Assembly (NCBI RefSeq): GCF_041435115.1
Contig: NZ_CP108046.1
Location: 4,774,001 to 4,838,000 of the forward strand
DNA: 64,000 nt
Source: Streptomyces sp. NBC_00289
GTDB lineage: Bacteria > Actinomycetota > Actinomycetes > Streptomycetales > Streptomycetaceae
Direction: 5' to 3'
The position numbers and the translations under genes were made by a program. The notes beneath the pieces are model-generated. The model saw only the letters and a list, made by a program, of their open reading frames with translations, was not told the origin of the DNA and did not search any database. How positions within the stretch are numbered: the first letter of the stretch is position 1; each line of letters starts with the position of its first letter. Below, piece by piece: positions 47,713 to 55,760 of this stretch.

Positions 47713-48569
47713 AGCGCATCCGCCGCATCCTCGCCCGCTGGTTCCGGCGTCCCACCCAGGCCACCGGCCGGCGCCCCGCCGCCCCGGTGTGGGTCCGCGG
47801 CCTCACCGCCGGCGGCCGCCCCGTCGTCCTCGGTGTCGCCCTCCTCATGTGCGCGCCCGGCGAGTACCACCTCGCCGAGACCGCCGGATGGAACGACCCC
47901 TTCACCTACGGCATGCCGGTCGTCCTGTCCGCCTACGCCGGCATCGCGGCGGCCGTCGCCTCCACCCGGCAGGCCGGCGACCGGGGCCGCTGGTCCGCGA
48001 TCATCGGCGCCTGCCTCGCCCTCGGCCTGGCGATGGCCGCCCAGGTCGTCTCCCACCTGATCACCACCGGGCACGTCATCGCGGATCAGCCCGTCCTGAT
48101 CGCGGTCACCAGTCTCGTGCCGCCCGCCGTCGTCGGCCACCTCCTGCACCTCGCGGCCACCCCGCCAGACGCACACCAGGACGCGCCGGACACCGAGGAC
48201 GCCACCGCGTCCCGACCCGTCCCGGCCGTCCGCCCGACCCTCGACCTCGTGCCCGTCGGGACCCAGCTGCTGCCGCTCGTCGCCCGCCCCCGGCCCACCG
48301 TGACCCTCGAACGCCAGGACGCCCACGACACCGACCGGACGCGGGAGCTGGAAGCCAGGACGGGCGAGGACGCCGACGACGAGCCCCGTCCCGAGCCGCC
48401 CCTCATGACGTCCGCTGACGTCGCCGAGCACTACGGCATCGAGCAGTCCACCGTCCGCTCCTGGGTCGCAGCAGGACGCCTCACCGTCCACAGCAAGACG
48501 CCTTCCGGACGCAACCTCTTCCACCCCGACCAACTGCCCATCATCTCCGGATCGGTGGTGCCGGCATGA
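47709..48569 (+). CDS. SpdB/DUF2637-like membrane protein with C-terminal HTH
   Basis: 286 residues. The N-terminal half has about four membrane helices (roughly 38-150) in the pattern of DUF2637/SpdB proteins, which help plasmid spreading between mycelial compartments in Streptomyces. A disordered acidic/Pro-rich linker follows. The last 60 residues (SADVAEHYGIEQSTVRSWVAAGRL) form a MerR/excisionase-like helix-turn-helix. The fusion of a membrane Spd protein to a DNA-binding head could tether element DNA at the septal membrane. Located five genes upstream of traB and coupled to its neighbours. Confidence 0.78.
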   Translation: MKRIRRILARWFRRPTQATGRRPAAPVWVRGLTAGGRPVVLGVALLMCAPGEYHLAETAGWNDPFTYGMPVVLSAYAGIAAAVASTRQAGDRGRWSAIIGACLALGLAMAAQVVSHLITTGHVIADQPVLIAVTSLVPPAVVGHLLHLAATPPDAHQDAPDTEDATASRPVPAVRPTLDLVPVGTQLLPLVARPRPTVTLERQDAHDTDRTRELEARTGEDADDEPRPEPPLMTSADVAEHYGIEQSTVRSWVAAGRLTVHSKTPSGRNLFHPDQLPIISGSVVPA

Positions 48570-49054
48570 AGGCGATCATCTTCGGCGCGCTGCTCGGCGC
48601 GTTCCTGCTGTGGCCGCCCGCGCTGCCGCTCACCGCCGCCACCGTGTCCGCACTGGCCGGACAGCCCGCCGTCCTCGTCTTCGTCCTCGGCGTCCTGGCC
48701 CGTCCCGCCATCGCCCGCCGTGTCCGGGGGGGGGACGCGATGAGCGACCCGCTCGCCAAGGCGGAGGCCGCCGCCGTCGAGGCCGCCGACAACACGGACC
48801 TGACCCGGCAGATCGCCGCGATCCTCGCCGCGCAGCAGCTGCTGAACCAGCAGAAGGCGCCGGCCTGCCAGCACCAGGCCGCGCCCGCCTCCCAGTTCGA
48901 CGCGAAGAAGTGGCTCGTCATCGGCGGGGTGGTCGTCTCGGTCGGCCTGGTCGGCGCCCTGTTCGCCGTGGCCATCGCCATCGGAGCGTGCTGCGCCACC
49001 GGCTGCCTGCTGATCCTGCGCGGCATGTGGCGCGACTTCCAGAAGGGGAAGTGA
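48566..49054 (+). CDS. Spd-like membrane protein with internal G9 tract
   Basis: 162 residues. It reads as two parts: a short hydrophobic protein (1-50, two helices) and a second part beginning MSDPLAKAEA at codon 59. The second part has a coiled helix and one or two membrane helices near its end (WLVIGGVVVSVGL...). The parts are joined across a run of nine Gs (48726-48734), which also places a ribosome-site-like sequence before the internal ATG at 48740. It could be two genes joined by slippage or one real fusion. Confidence 0.7.
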   Translation: MKAIIFGALLGAFLLWPPALPLTAATVSALAGQPAVLVFVLGVLARPAIARRVRGGDAMSDPLAKAEAAAVEAADNTDLTRQIAAILAAQQLLNQQKAPACQHQAAPASQFDAKKWLVIGGVVVSVGLVGALFAVAIAIGACCATGCLLILRGMWRDFQKGK

Positions 49055-49056
49055 CC

Positions 49057-49227
49057 ATGCCCGCCAAGCAGACGCCGCCCGGCCAGTGCCCGCAGTGCTG
49101 GCAGCACGCCTACGACAAGGCCATTCACCGCAGGCTCGGCCCGCGCGAGGACTGCCCGGAGTGCGTCGACCACATGCGAAACGGCTGCCCCTACATCGCG
49201 CCCAAGATGAAATCCCGCTGGTGGTGA
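49057..49227 (+). CDS. Small zinc-ribbon protein
   Basis: 56 residues. CPQCWQH and CPECVDHMRNGC give one zinc site. Starts three bases after the previous stop. Function unknown. Confidence 0.7.
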   Translation: MPAKQTPPGQCPQCWQHAYDKAIHRRLGPREDCPECVDHMRNGCPYIAPKMKSRWW

Positions 49228-49229
49228 CC

Positions 49230-49409
49230 ATGTTCGACGCCGTTCTGATCTCGCACTTCCACTGCCCGGCGTGCGGGCCCCTCAAGGTCGGTGCCACCCG
49301 GGCCGTCTGCGGTCAGGTGATCCCGGCGCCGGCCGCGGGCAATGGGCCGTCCCGTAAGTGCCCGGCGTGCAAGAAGGCGCTCCGTAAGCACGAGGCCAGT
49401 CACCGCTGA
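49230..49409 (+). CDS. Small zinc-ribbon protein
   Basis: 59 residues. Cysteines in HCPACG, AVCGQ and KCPACK suggest one zinc ribbon. Two bases separate it from the preceding gene. Function unknown. Confidence 0.68.
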   Translation: MFDAVLISHFHCPACGPLKVGATRAVCGQVIPAPAAGNGPSRKCPACKKALRKHEASHR

Positions 49410-49425
49410 CCAGAGAGGTGCCCGC

Positions 49426-49608
49426 ATGAATCACGTCATCAACATCGCCCCGTGGAAGTCCCGCCTGCCGCGCCTGGCCGCCCTCTTCGACTGGTCGTGC
49501 TCCTGCGGCAGGCGTGCATCCCAGCCGGCCCGCGACCGGAGCGCCGCCGAGGTCGAGGCCCTGCGCCACACGCCGCCGACCAGCAAAGTCACCCGCCACC
49601 ACCACTGA
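49426..49608 (+). CDS. Small hypothetical protein
   Basis: 60 residues with AGAGAGGTG before the ATG. A CSCG pair and a His-rich end are the only features. Unknown. Confidence 0.6.
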   Translation: MNHVINIAPWKSRLPRLAALFDWSCSCGRRASQPARDRSAAEVEALRHTPPTSKVTRHHH

Positions 49609-49621
49609 CCAGGAGAAACAG

Positions 49622-49837
49622 ATGGACCGCACGCAACGCCTGACCATGGCGGATGCCGCCACCACCCGGGCCGCCGCCCTCGCCCGTGACGCCGAGGTCG
49701 CCGCACAGAGCAGCGAGCGCCGCCACCAGGCCGCCCCGCTCGCCGCGGCCGGCGCCCTGTGGGCGGACATCGCCCGTACCCACGTCGCGATCGCCGCCGC
49801 CCTGCCCGAGACCGAGACGGAGGACGCCGATGTCTGA
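49622..49837 (+). CDS. Small Ala-rich helical protein
   Basis: 71 residues with AGGAG eight bases upstream. Predicted almost wholly helical; overlaps the next gene. Unknown. Confidence 0.62.
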   Translation: MDRTQRLTMADAATTRAAALARDAEVAAQSSERRHQAAPLAAAGALWADIARTHVAIAAALPETETEDADV

Positions 49838-50000
49838 GCCGAAGCTGACGTTCGGGGAGAAGTTGGCGATCGTGCGCCTCGAGGCCCGAGGCGTCCGCCG
49901 GGCTGCGGCCGGCATCGAGAGCCAGCCCGCCCTGGACCGGAAGGTCGAGGCCATCTACGAGCGGGCCCGCAAGCGCGAGGCCAACGCCAAGAAGAAGTAG
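49830..50000 (+). CDS. Small basic helical protein
   Basis: 56 residues, starts inside the preceding gene (8-base overlap). Charged helices ending REANAKKK. Unknown; last gene before traB. Confidence 0.6.
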   Translation: MSEPKLTFGEKLAIVRLEARGVRRAAAGIESQPALDRKVEAIYERARKREANAKKK

Positions 50001-50086
50001 CCACGCCCCGGGGACGGCGTCCTACCGCCAAGCAGTCGCCGTCCCCGGGCCCCGGACCGCCCAACAGAACGACCGGAGAGAGCAGC

Positions 50087-52177
50087 ATGACCGACATCCT
50101 GATCAAGCCGCTACAGGACGCCCCCGAGGACGCCGAGGACGCACAGGACGCCGTCGAGGAAGTCGAGGCCGTAGACCGTCCTAACAACCCGCTCGCCGAC
50201 TGGCTGACCGTCCCGGACGCGCCGATCCTCCCCGCGTGGGCGCGCAACTGGGCGTCCGTCCGCGCCAACAGCGGCGCGTTCATGAAGGTCACCTGGTGGC
50301 ACACCCGCTACCACTCCCTCCGCAGCCCCAAGTACGCCGTCAAGGTCGCCGGCTACTCCGCCCGCGGTGCGTTCCGTGGCGGACGCCGCCTATGGCCCGT
50401 CCTCTCCGCCCAGGACCACTCACGCGCCATCAAGGCCCTGCGCGCCCAGTCCATGGCCAAGCCCGAGGACACCGTCCTCGCCGCACAGGCCGTCCTCGCG
50501 CACCGAGAGCGCACCGTTGCCCGCCGCTGGCGGTGGGGCACAGCCCTCGGCCTCGCCTCCGCCGCGGCCGTCGCGCTCAACTACGCCTCCCTCGGCCTCC
50601 AGCTCGCCGCCGGCTGCATGATGTGTGGCGGCCTGTCCGCCATCGGCTGGTCCGACGAGGCGCAGATCCTCGACCACGGCACCCCGCCCCTGCGCATCGC
50701 CATGGACTCCCAGCAGCTCAACGACGCCCTGCGCGCCACCGGCCTGCTCAAGCAGGGCAAGGGCGACGACGACGGACCCAAGGTCAACTGCGTCATGGGT
50801 CCGCTCCGCGACGGCAACGGCTGGGCCGTCGTCTTCGACCTGCCGCGCGGCGGCGGGAAGACCGCGTCCGACGTCCTCGCCAAGCGCACCGCCATCGCTG
50901 CCGAACTCGGCGTCGACGAGATCCAGGTCATCATGAGCCGCGTCCGTGCAGCTCACGGCGGCAACGCAGGCCGCGTCTCGATGTGGGTCGCCGACGATGA
51001 CCCCTACCTCGCCCCGCCCACCACCTCACCCCTGGAGGGCATGGACACCTTCTCCATCTGGGACCCGATCCCCTTCGGCCAGGACGCCCGCGGCAACCGC
51101 GTCACCCTGCCCATCGTCTGGCAGTCAATGTTCTTCGGCGGCCTGCCCCGGCGAGGCAAGACGTTCTCTCAGCGCCTCCTCACGGCCGCCGGCCTCCTCG
51201 ACCCCTACGTCAGGCACTACGTGTGCGACTTCAAGGGCGGCCAGGACTGGATCCAGACGCGGCAGGTCGCCCACCGCCTGGTCCTCGGCGCCGAAGAGGA
51301 CGCCATCGAGGCGTTCAAGGCCCTGCTCAAGGAGCTGCTCGCCGAGATGGAGCGCCGCTTCTCCATCCTGCGCGGCCTGCCTACCTCGATCTGCCCCGAG
51401 GGCAAGCTCACCCCCGAGATCGTCAAGCGATACAACATGCCGTTCATCCTGTTCACCGTCGACGAGCTGCAAGAGGCGTTCCTCGCCGTCGACGACCAGG
51501 AGCGCGAGGAGATCATCAACGACATGGCCCGCATCGCCCGCCGCGGCCCGGCCGCCGGGTTCATCTCCAACTACGCCTCGCAGCGCCCCGACGCGAAGTC
51601 CGTGCCGACCAAGCTCCGCGAGATCATCACCATCCGCTACTCGACGCAGGTCACCGACCAGACGTCCTCCGACATGGTCCTCGGCAAGGGCAAGGCCGCC
51701 CAGGGAGCGGACGCGTCCGTCCTGTCCGAGGAGCACAAGGGCGTCGGCGTCCTCGTCACCGGCCCGGCCTCCTTCGTCACCGTGAAGGCCGACATGCTGG
51801 AGACCGCCGGGTTCAACGCCATGTGCTCCAAGGGCCGTGCCCTGCGCGAGCAGGCCGGGACCCTCACCGGAGACGCGGCCAACGACCCCAGCGCCATCGC
51901 CGAAGCCTCCGGCATCACCATCAGCCCCGTCCTGTCCGACTGCCTGTCCGTCATGCGGCACAGCCCCAAGATGCACACCGTGGACCTCCTCGCCCGCCTG
52001 GAGAACCTTGACGAGGACTACGGCGACTGGGACGCCGAACGCCTCGCCAAGGAACTCGACGACGCCGGAGTGAAGCGCACCACCAGGCAGGTCAACATCG
52101 GCGGCAAGAACCTCGCCGGATGGCGCCGCGAGGACCTCGAAGCCGCCATGCCGGCCGACCTCCTCAACGCCCGGTAG
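50087..52177 (+). CDS. traB: FtsK/SpoIIIE-family DNA translocase, TraB/TraSA type of AICEs
   Basis: 696 residues with GGAGAG before the ATG. The acidic N-terminus precedes membrane helices at about 150-195. The motor domain has FGGLPRRGKTF as Walker A (about 348-358), HYVCDFKGGQDW and the Walker B-type ILFTVDELQEAF. The final 70 residues (MHTVDLLARLENL...GWRREDL) form a winged helix, as in TraB proteins that read clt repeats. In Streptomyces such a protein alone moves double-stranded plasmid DNA between mycelia. This is the strongest evidence that the element is conjugative. A GC-rich repeat cluster follows the stop codon. Confidence 0.9.
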   Translation: MTDILIKPLQDAPEDAEDAQDAVEEVEAVDRPNNPLADWLTVPDAPILPAWARNWASVRANSGAFMKVTWWHTRYHSLRSPKYAVKVAGYSARGAFRGGRRLWPVLSAQDHSRAIKALRAQSMAKPEDTVLAAQAVLAHRERTVARRWRWGTALGLASAAAVALNYASLGLQLAAGCMMCGGLSAIGWSDEAQILDHGTPPLRIAMDSQQLNDALRATGLLKQGKGDDDGPKVNCVMGPLRDGNGWAVVFDLPRGGGKTASDVLAKRTAIAAELGVDEIQVIMSRVRAAHGGNAGRVSMWVADDDPYLAPPTTSPLEGMDTFSIWDPIPFGQDARGNRVTLPIVWQSMFFGGLPRRGKTFSQRLLTAAGLLDPYVRHYVCDFKGGQDWIQTRQVAHRLVLGAEEDAIEAFKALLKELLAEMERRFSILRGLPTSICPEGKLTPEIVKRYNMPFILFTVDELQEAFLAVDDQEREEIINDMARIARRGPAAGFISNYASQRPDAKSVPTKLREIITIRYSTQVTDQTSSDMVLGKGKAAQGADASVLSEEHKGVGVLVTGPASFVTVKADMLETAGFNAMCSKGRALREQAGTLTGDAANDPSAIAEASGITISPVLSDCLSVMRHSPKMHTVDLLARLENLDEDYGDWDAERLAKELDDAGVKRTTRQVNIGGKNLAGWRREDLEAAMPADLLNAR

Positions 52178-52320
52178 AGGGGGAGGGCTCTACAAGCCCC
52201 GCTACGAGACCCCCTCTTGGCCACCCCTACCCAGGGAGTGGATCTAGAGGGGGGCCTCTACAGTCGTAGACCCCCCTGTAGCGGCCCGTGACCAGGGACG
52301 TAGTGGGGATAGAGGGGGTC
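52175..52320. repeat. AGAGGGGGTC repeat cluster, candidate clt site
   Basis: An exact inverted pair (52208-52217 as GACCCCCTCT and 52311-52320 as AGAGGGGGTC) plus near copies at 52176, 52246 and 52268. TAGAGG/CCTCTA at 52245-52260 forms its own palindrome. Streptomyces TraB proteins recognise short GC-rich repeats (clt) near their gene; position and form fit, but binding is inference. A regulatory or terminator role for the next gene is the alternative. Confidence 0.6.
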
Positions 52321-52356
52321 TGGATCACCCCTCCTGTACCCCGCCCAGGCGGCATC

Positions 52357-52566
52357 ATGGACGGCATGGAGTCGCAGAACATCCGGCCCGGCCACCTCAC
52401 CGCCCACCAGACCGCCAGCGCCCTCGGCGTCACCCTCGGAGGCGTCCGCCAGCTCGTCCACCGCGGCCAGCTCCAGCGCGCTGGCGGCACCGCCCGGCAA
52501 CCCTGGTACGCCGCCACAGACGTTGCCGCCCTCACCGCGAAACGACAGGCACGCGCCGCCGCTTGA
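52357..52566 (+). CDS. Small MerR/excisionase-like DNA-binding protein
   Basis: 69 residues (an ATG nine bases on gives 66). LTAHQTASALGVTLGGVRQLVHRGQLQRAG...WYAATDVAAL is a compact winged helix-turn-helix of the excisionase (HTH_17) kind. It could be the recombination directionality factor or a regulator of the virion genes that follow. Confidence 0.72.
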   Translation: MDGMESQNIRPGHLTAHQTASALGVTLGGVRQLVHRGQLQRAGGTARQPWYAATDVAALTAKRQARAAA

Positions 52567-52630
52567 CCGCAGGTCAGACGCGTGTAACGATCTCGGCGTA
52601 CAACTGTGCCCTCAACCGGCACCACAAACA

Positions 52631-52675
52631 CACGACGAAGCCCCAGCCAATCCCCCCGGCTGGGGCTTCGTCGTG
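52631..52675. terminator. Perfect 18-bp hairpin at the transfer/virion module boundary
   Basis: Arms 52631-52648 and 52658-52675 are exact inverted copies around a 9-base loop. It separates the transfer block from the HNH-led virion block. There is no T-run on the plus strand, and a T-richer stretch lies on the minus side. Confidence 0.78.
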
Positions 52676-52762
52676 CCAGCGTCCGCCGCCCGGACAGGGG
52701 CTGGCGAGGCCCCGCGGAACACGGGCCGCACCCGGGCGGCGGACCTCACGGAGGAGGCGCCC

Positions 52763-53047
52763 GTGGCCGGCAACCCCCGCAACGGGCGCCCCTACCGCAG
52801 GCTCTGCGCGACCGTGAGAGCCCTCGGCATGCCGTGCTGGCTCTGCGGCCACAACATCGACCCCCGCCTCGACCCGCGACACCCAATGTCCTGGACCCTC
52901 GACCACCTCGTGCCACTCAGCCGCGGCGGCGACCTCCTTGACCCCGCCAACGCCCGCCCAGCACACAGGCGGTGCAACAGCAGCAAGGGCAACCGCGCGA
53001 TGGCCACGCCCCAGGTCGCGCCACAACGAGCATCACGGAGGTGGTGA
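52763..53047 (+). CDS. HNH endonuclease
   Basis: 94 residues from a GTG preceded by GGAGGAGG. The HNH core is clear: CWLCG (zinc pair), TLDHLVPLSRGGD and ANARPAHRRCNSSKGNR with the second cysteine pair partner. In HK97-like phages an HNH nuclease sits just before the terminase and works with it in DNA packaging. Here no terminase follows. Confidence 0.9.
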   Translation: MAGNPRNGRPYRRLCATVRALGMPCWLCGHNIDPRLDPRHPMSWTLDHLVPLSRGGDLLDPANARPAHRRCNSSKGNRAMATPQVAPQRASRRW

Positions 53048-53049
53048 CC

Positions 53050-53307
53050 ATGACCGGGCACGCCCTAAAACTGGACCTCGTTGACGGCCTGGGCCGCATC
53101 GACCTCGATGGCGACGACATCAGGTACAGCGTCGGCCGCCTCACTCTCCAGGCCAGCCACGGCCGGCGCCCGCTCCTCACCCTTGAACCGCGGATGTTCA
53201 TCCAGATGGCCGACGTAACAACCGTGGCAGACGTGACCATCCCCAAGGACACCCGTCAGCTCCTCATCAAGCTGGGCTGGACACCACCAGCCGCCGACAC
53301 CGAGTAA
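53050..53307 (+). CDS. Hypothetical protein of the virion module
   Basis: 85 residues, beta-rich N-terminus (LKLDLVDGLGRIDLDGDDI), starting two bases after the HNH stop. No family recognised. Confidence 0.7.
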   Translation: MTGHALKLDLVDGLGRIDLDGDDIRYSVGRLTLQASHGRRPLLTLEPRMFIQMADVTTVADVTIPKDTRQLLIKLGWTPPAADTE

Positions 53308-53318
53308 CCCGGCCTGCC

Positions 53319-53756
53319 GTGCTGTACGTCGTGAGCGGCCCGCCCGGCGCTGGCAAGTCCAGCTGGATCCGTGCGCACGCCAAGGCCACCGACATCGTCA
53401 TCGACTTCGACCTGCTCGCCCTCGCCCTCGCCGGGCCGGGCGCCGACCACCACCGCCACGGCAGGACGCTGGAGAAGGTCGTCCACCGCGTCCGCTTCGC
53501 CGCCATCCGCGAGGCCGAGCACCACCTCGACACCGTCGACGTCTACCTGATCAACACCATGCCGAGCCCGCGCGACCTGGCCAACTACAAGCGGCTCAAG
53601 GCCAAGCTGATCACGGTTGACCCAGGCCGAGAGATCGTCATGCAGCGCATCAGAGACATGCGTCAGCCAGGCATGGCCGCGGTCGCAGAGCGCTGGTACA
53701 AGAAGCACCCGCCCCGATCACCCTCCGCAATGCCCCAGGCGTCACGGCGCTGGTAG
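53319..53756 (+). CDS. P-loop AAA kinase-like protein
   Basis: 145 residues from GTG. Walker A SGPPGAGKSS begins at residue 6, and a VIDFDLLAL strand-loop follows as in small nucleoside/polynucleotide kinases. It is too short and lacks the nuclease half to be a terminase. Its C-terminus (ASRRW) matches that of the HNH protein. A nucleic-acid or nucleotide kinase role is plausible. Confidence 0.8.
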   Translation: MLYVVSGPPGAGKSSWIRAHAKATDIVIDFDLLALALAGPGADHHRHGRTLEKVVHRVRFAAIREAEHHLDTVDVYLINTMPSPRDLANYKRLKAKLITVDPGREIVMQRIRDMRQPGMAAVAERWYKKHPPRSPSAMPQASRRW

Positions 53757-53911
53757 CGCGCGCGAGCGGTCGACTCAAGATCACCTTGCCGGGCCGGCCC
53801 ATTCTTTAGCGGGAGGGGCGGGAGCCTCCCATCCCGCGGCCGTCCTCGACGGGGTCCACGTTCGCCAGCATCAACCTGTCGCGCACCGAGTCGAGCCTGC
53901 AGAAGGTCGCG

Positions 53912-54931
53912 GTGTGGGCGGCGACGGACCTGGTGTCCTCCCTGGTGGCGACGCTGCCCCTGGACGTCTACGAGGGCACAGGGGCGTCGCGGCGGGAGCT
54001 GCCGCTACCGAAGGTGCTGGAGGACCCGGCGGGCGACGGCTACGGCCTGGCCGACTGGATCTACCAGTACATGATGTCGCTGCTGCTGCGGGGCAACACC
54101 TACGGCCGGACCGCTGACCGGGACCGGCTCGGCAACCCGACGCAGGTGGTGCTGTACCACCCGGACGAGGTGCAGGGCTGGCGCGACGTGAAGGATGGTC
54201 TGCCCCGTTGGCGGGTGGGCGGCGAGATGGTCGACGAGCCGGCGGACATGTGGCACCAGCGGGCCTACTCGATTCCCGGCCGACTGCTCGGTCTGTCGCC
54301 GGTCGCGCACCACGCGACGACGATCGCGCAGGGTCTGGCGGCTGCCCGGTTCGGACAGCAGTTCTTCGAGGAGGGCGGCGCCCCGTCCGGGCTGCTGACC
54401 AACGAGCAGGCCCTGGACGCGAAGCAGGCGTCCGTGGCGAAGGACCGGTTCCTGGCCGCGCTGCGCGGATCGCGTGAGCCACTGGTGCTGGGCCAGGGCT
54501 GGAAGTACCAGCCGATCTCCGTGAACCCGGAGGAGTCCCAGTTCCTGGAGACGCAGAAGTACACGTCCGCCGAGTGCGCGCGGATCTACGGGCCGGGCAT
54601 GCCGGAGATCCTCGGCTATGAGAGCGGCGGCTCGATGACCTACGCCAACGTCGAGCAGCGTTCGCTCGACCTGCTGACCTACGCCCTCGACCGGTGGCTG
54701 GTGCGCACAGAGCGCATGTTCACCTCGATGCTGCCCGCCGGGCAGTACGTGAAGCTCAACCGCAAGGCGCTGGCCCGCACCGACCTGCTGACCAGGTTCC
54801 GCGCGCACGCCCTCGCGCTGCAGAACCGGTGGACGACGCCGAACGAGGTGCGCGACGTCGAGGACCAGACGCCCGTGAAGTGGGGCGACGAACCGAATGC
54901 GGCTCCCGCACCGAAGGTGCAGATCGACTGA
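53912..54931 (+). CDS. Phage portal protein, apparently 5'-truncated
   Basis: 339 residues from the first possible start (GTG). It is an HK97-type portal: VWAATDLVSSLVATLPLDVY, LLRGNTYG, the stem/wing region and SMTYANVEQRSLDLLTYAL. Homologous-looking sequence (STFASINLSRTESSLQKVAV) lies in frame upstream back to 53810, but it contains no ATG, GTG or TTG and is closed by a TAG at 53807. The gene thus lacks its natural start, unlike its neighbours. Either a deletion removed the 5' end together with the terminase genes, or an unusual start is used. Confidence 0.82.
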   Translation: MWAATDLVSSLVATLPLDVYEGTGASRRELPLPKVLEDPAGDGYGLADWIYQYMMSLLLRGNTYGRTADRDRLGNPTQVVLYHPDEVQGWRDVKDGLPRWRVGGEMVDEPADMWHQRAYSIPGRLLGLSPVAHHATTIAQGLAAARFGQQFFEEGGAPSGLLTNEQALDAKQASVAKDRFLAALRGSREPLVLGQGWKYQPISVNPEESQFLETQKYTSAECARIYGPGMPEILGYESGGSMTYANVEQRSLDLLTYALDRWLVRTERMFTSMLPAGQYVKLNRKALARTDLLTRFRAHALALQNRWTTPNEVRDVEDQTPVKWGDEPNAAPAPKVQID

Positions 54932-54944
54932 CAGGAGGGGCGCT

Positions 54945-55616
54945 GTGAGCGTCAAGAGTGATCGCGCCAAGCGGTCCGGGACCGAGCGGCGCGCGTTCCC
55001 CGTGCAGCTCGAGGTGCGCGCCAAGGCGGGCGCCAGCAACGTGTCGACGGTCGAGGGGTACGCCTCGGTCACCGAGGAGCCGTTCGAGATGTGGGACTGG
55101 CTGGGTCCGTACAGCGAGGTCGTCCGCACGGGCGCCTTCGGCAAGACCCTCGCCGAGAACCCGCAGGTGCAGCTGCTGCTGAACCACGGCGGCCTCGCCA
55201 TGGCCTATACGAAGGCCGGCAGCCTTCGCCTGTCGGAGGACGCGACCGGCCTGCACATGGAAGCCGACGTCTCCACGAAGCGCTCCGATGTGGGCGACAT
55301 GCTCGCGGCCCTCGAGGAGGGCAGCGTCGACGAGATGTCGTTCGCGTTCCGGGTCACCCGCCAGCAGTGGTCCCCGGACTACGACCAGCGCGACATCCTC
55401 GAAGTGGACCTGCACCGCGGCGACGTGTCCGTCGTCAACTTCGGAGCCAACCCGGCTACCTCGGTCGGCGCCGTGCGCGCCGCCGACTTCGACCGTCTCG
55501 ACGAGACGGACGCGCGGGCGCTGTACGAGCGCCTGCACCGCCGGTTCCAGCCCGCCGGGGCGGAGCCGGCCACCATGTCGCTGTACCAGGCGCAGGCCGT
55601 TCTTCTCGGCCTGTAG
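54945..55616 (+). CDS. HK97-family prohead protease
   Basis: 223 residues from a GTG after AGGAGGGG. The U35 protease pattern is visible: VEGYASV, GAFGKTL, a catalytic His in LLNHGG and Ser in VDEMSFAF. It should process the capsid precursor after assembly. 13 bases after the portal stop. Confidence 0.9.
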   Translation: MSVKSDRAKRSGTERRAFPVQLEVRAKAGASNVSTVEGYASVTEEPFEMWDWLGPYSEVVRTGAFGKTLAENPQVQLLLNHGGLAMAYTKAGSLRLSEDATGLHMEADVSTKRSDVGDMLAALEEGSVDEMSFAFRVTRQQWSPDYDQRDILEVDLHRGDVSVVNFGANPATSVGAVRAADFDRLDETDARALYERLHRRFQPAGAEPATMSLYQAQAVLLGL

Positions 55617-55760
55617 CCACCCCTGACGCCTGCACCACCTGACGCGCCGGAGTCCACGCCGGAGCGCCCTGCGGCATGCCCGCACGCGGCGCCACCACCT
55701 GGGCCACCACCCGAACGGCACGCGGGCGCGACCCATTCCACCCCATGAAGGGAGCGAGCC

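Noticed and set aside
53319..53756. P-loop protein as a terminase ATPase
   Set aside because: It has 145 residues, a kinase-type Walker A at the extreme N-terminus, and neither the terminase adenine-binding and Walker B spacing nor a nuclease domain.
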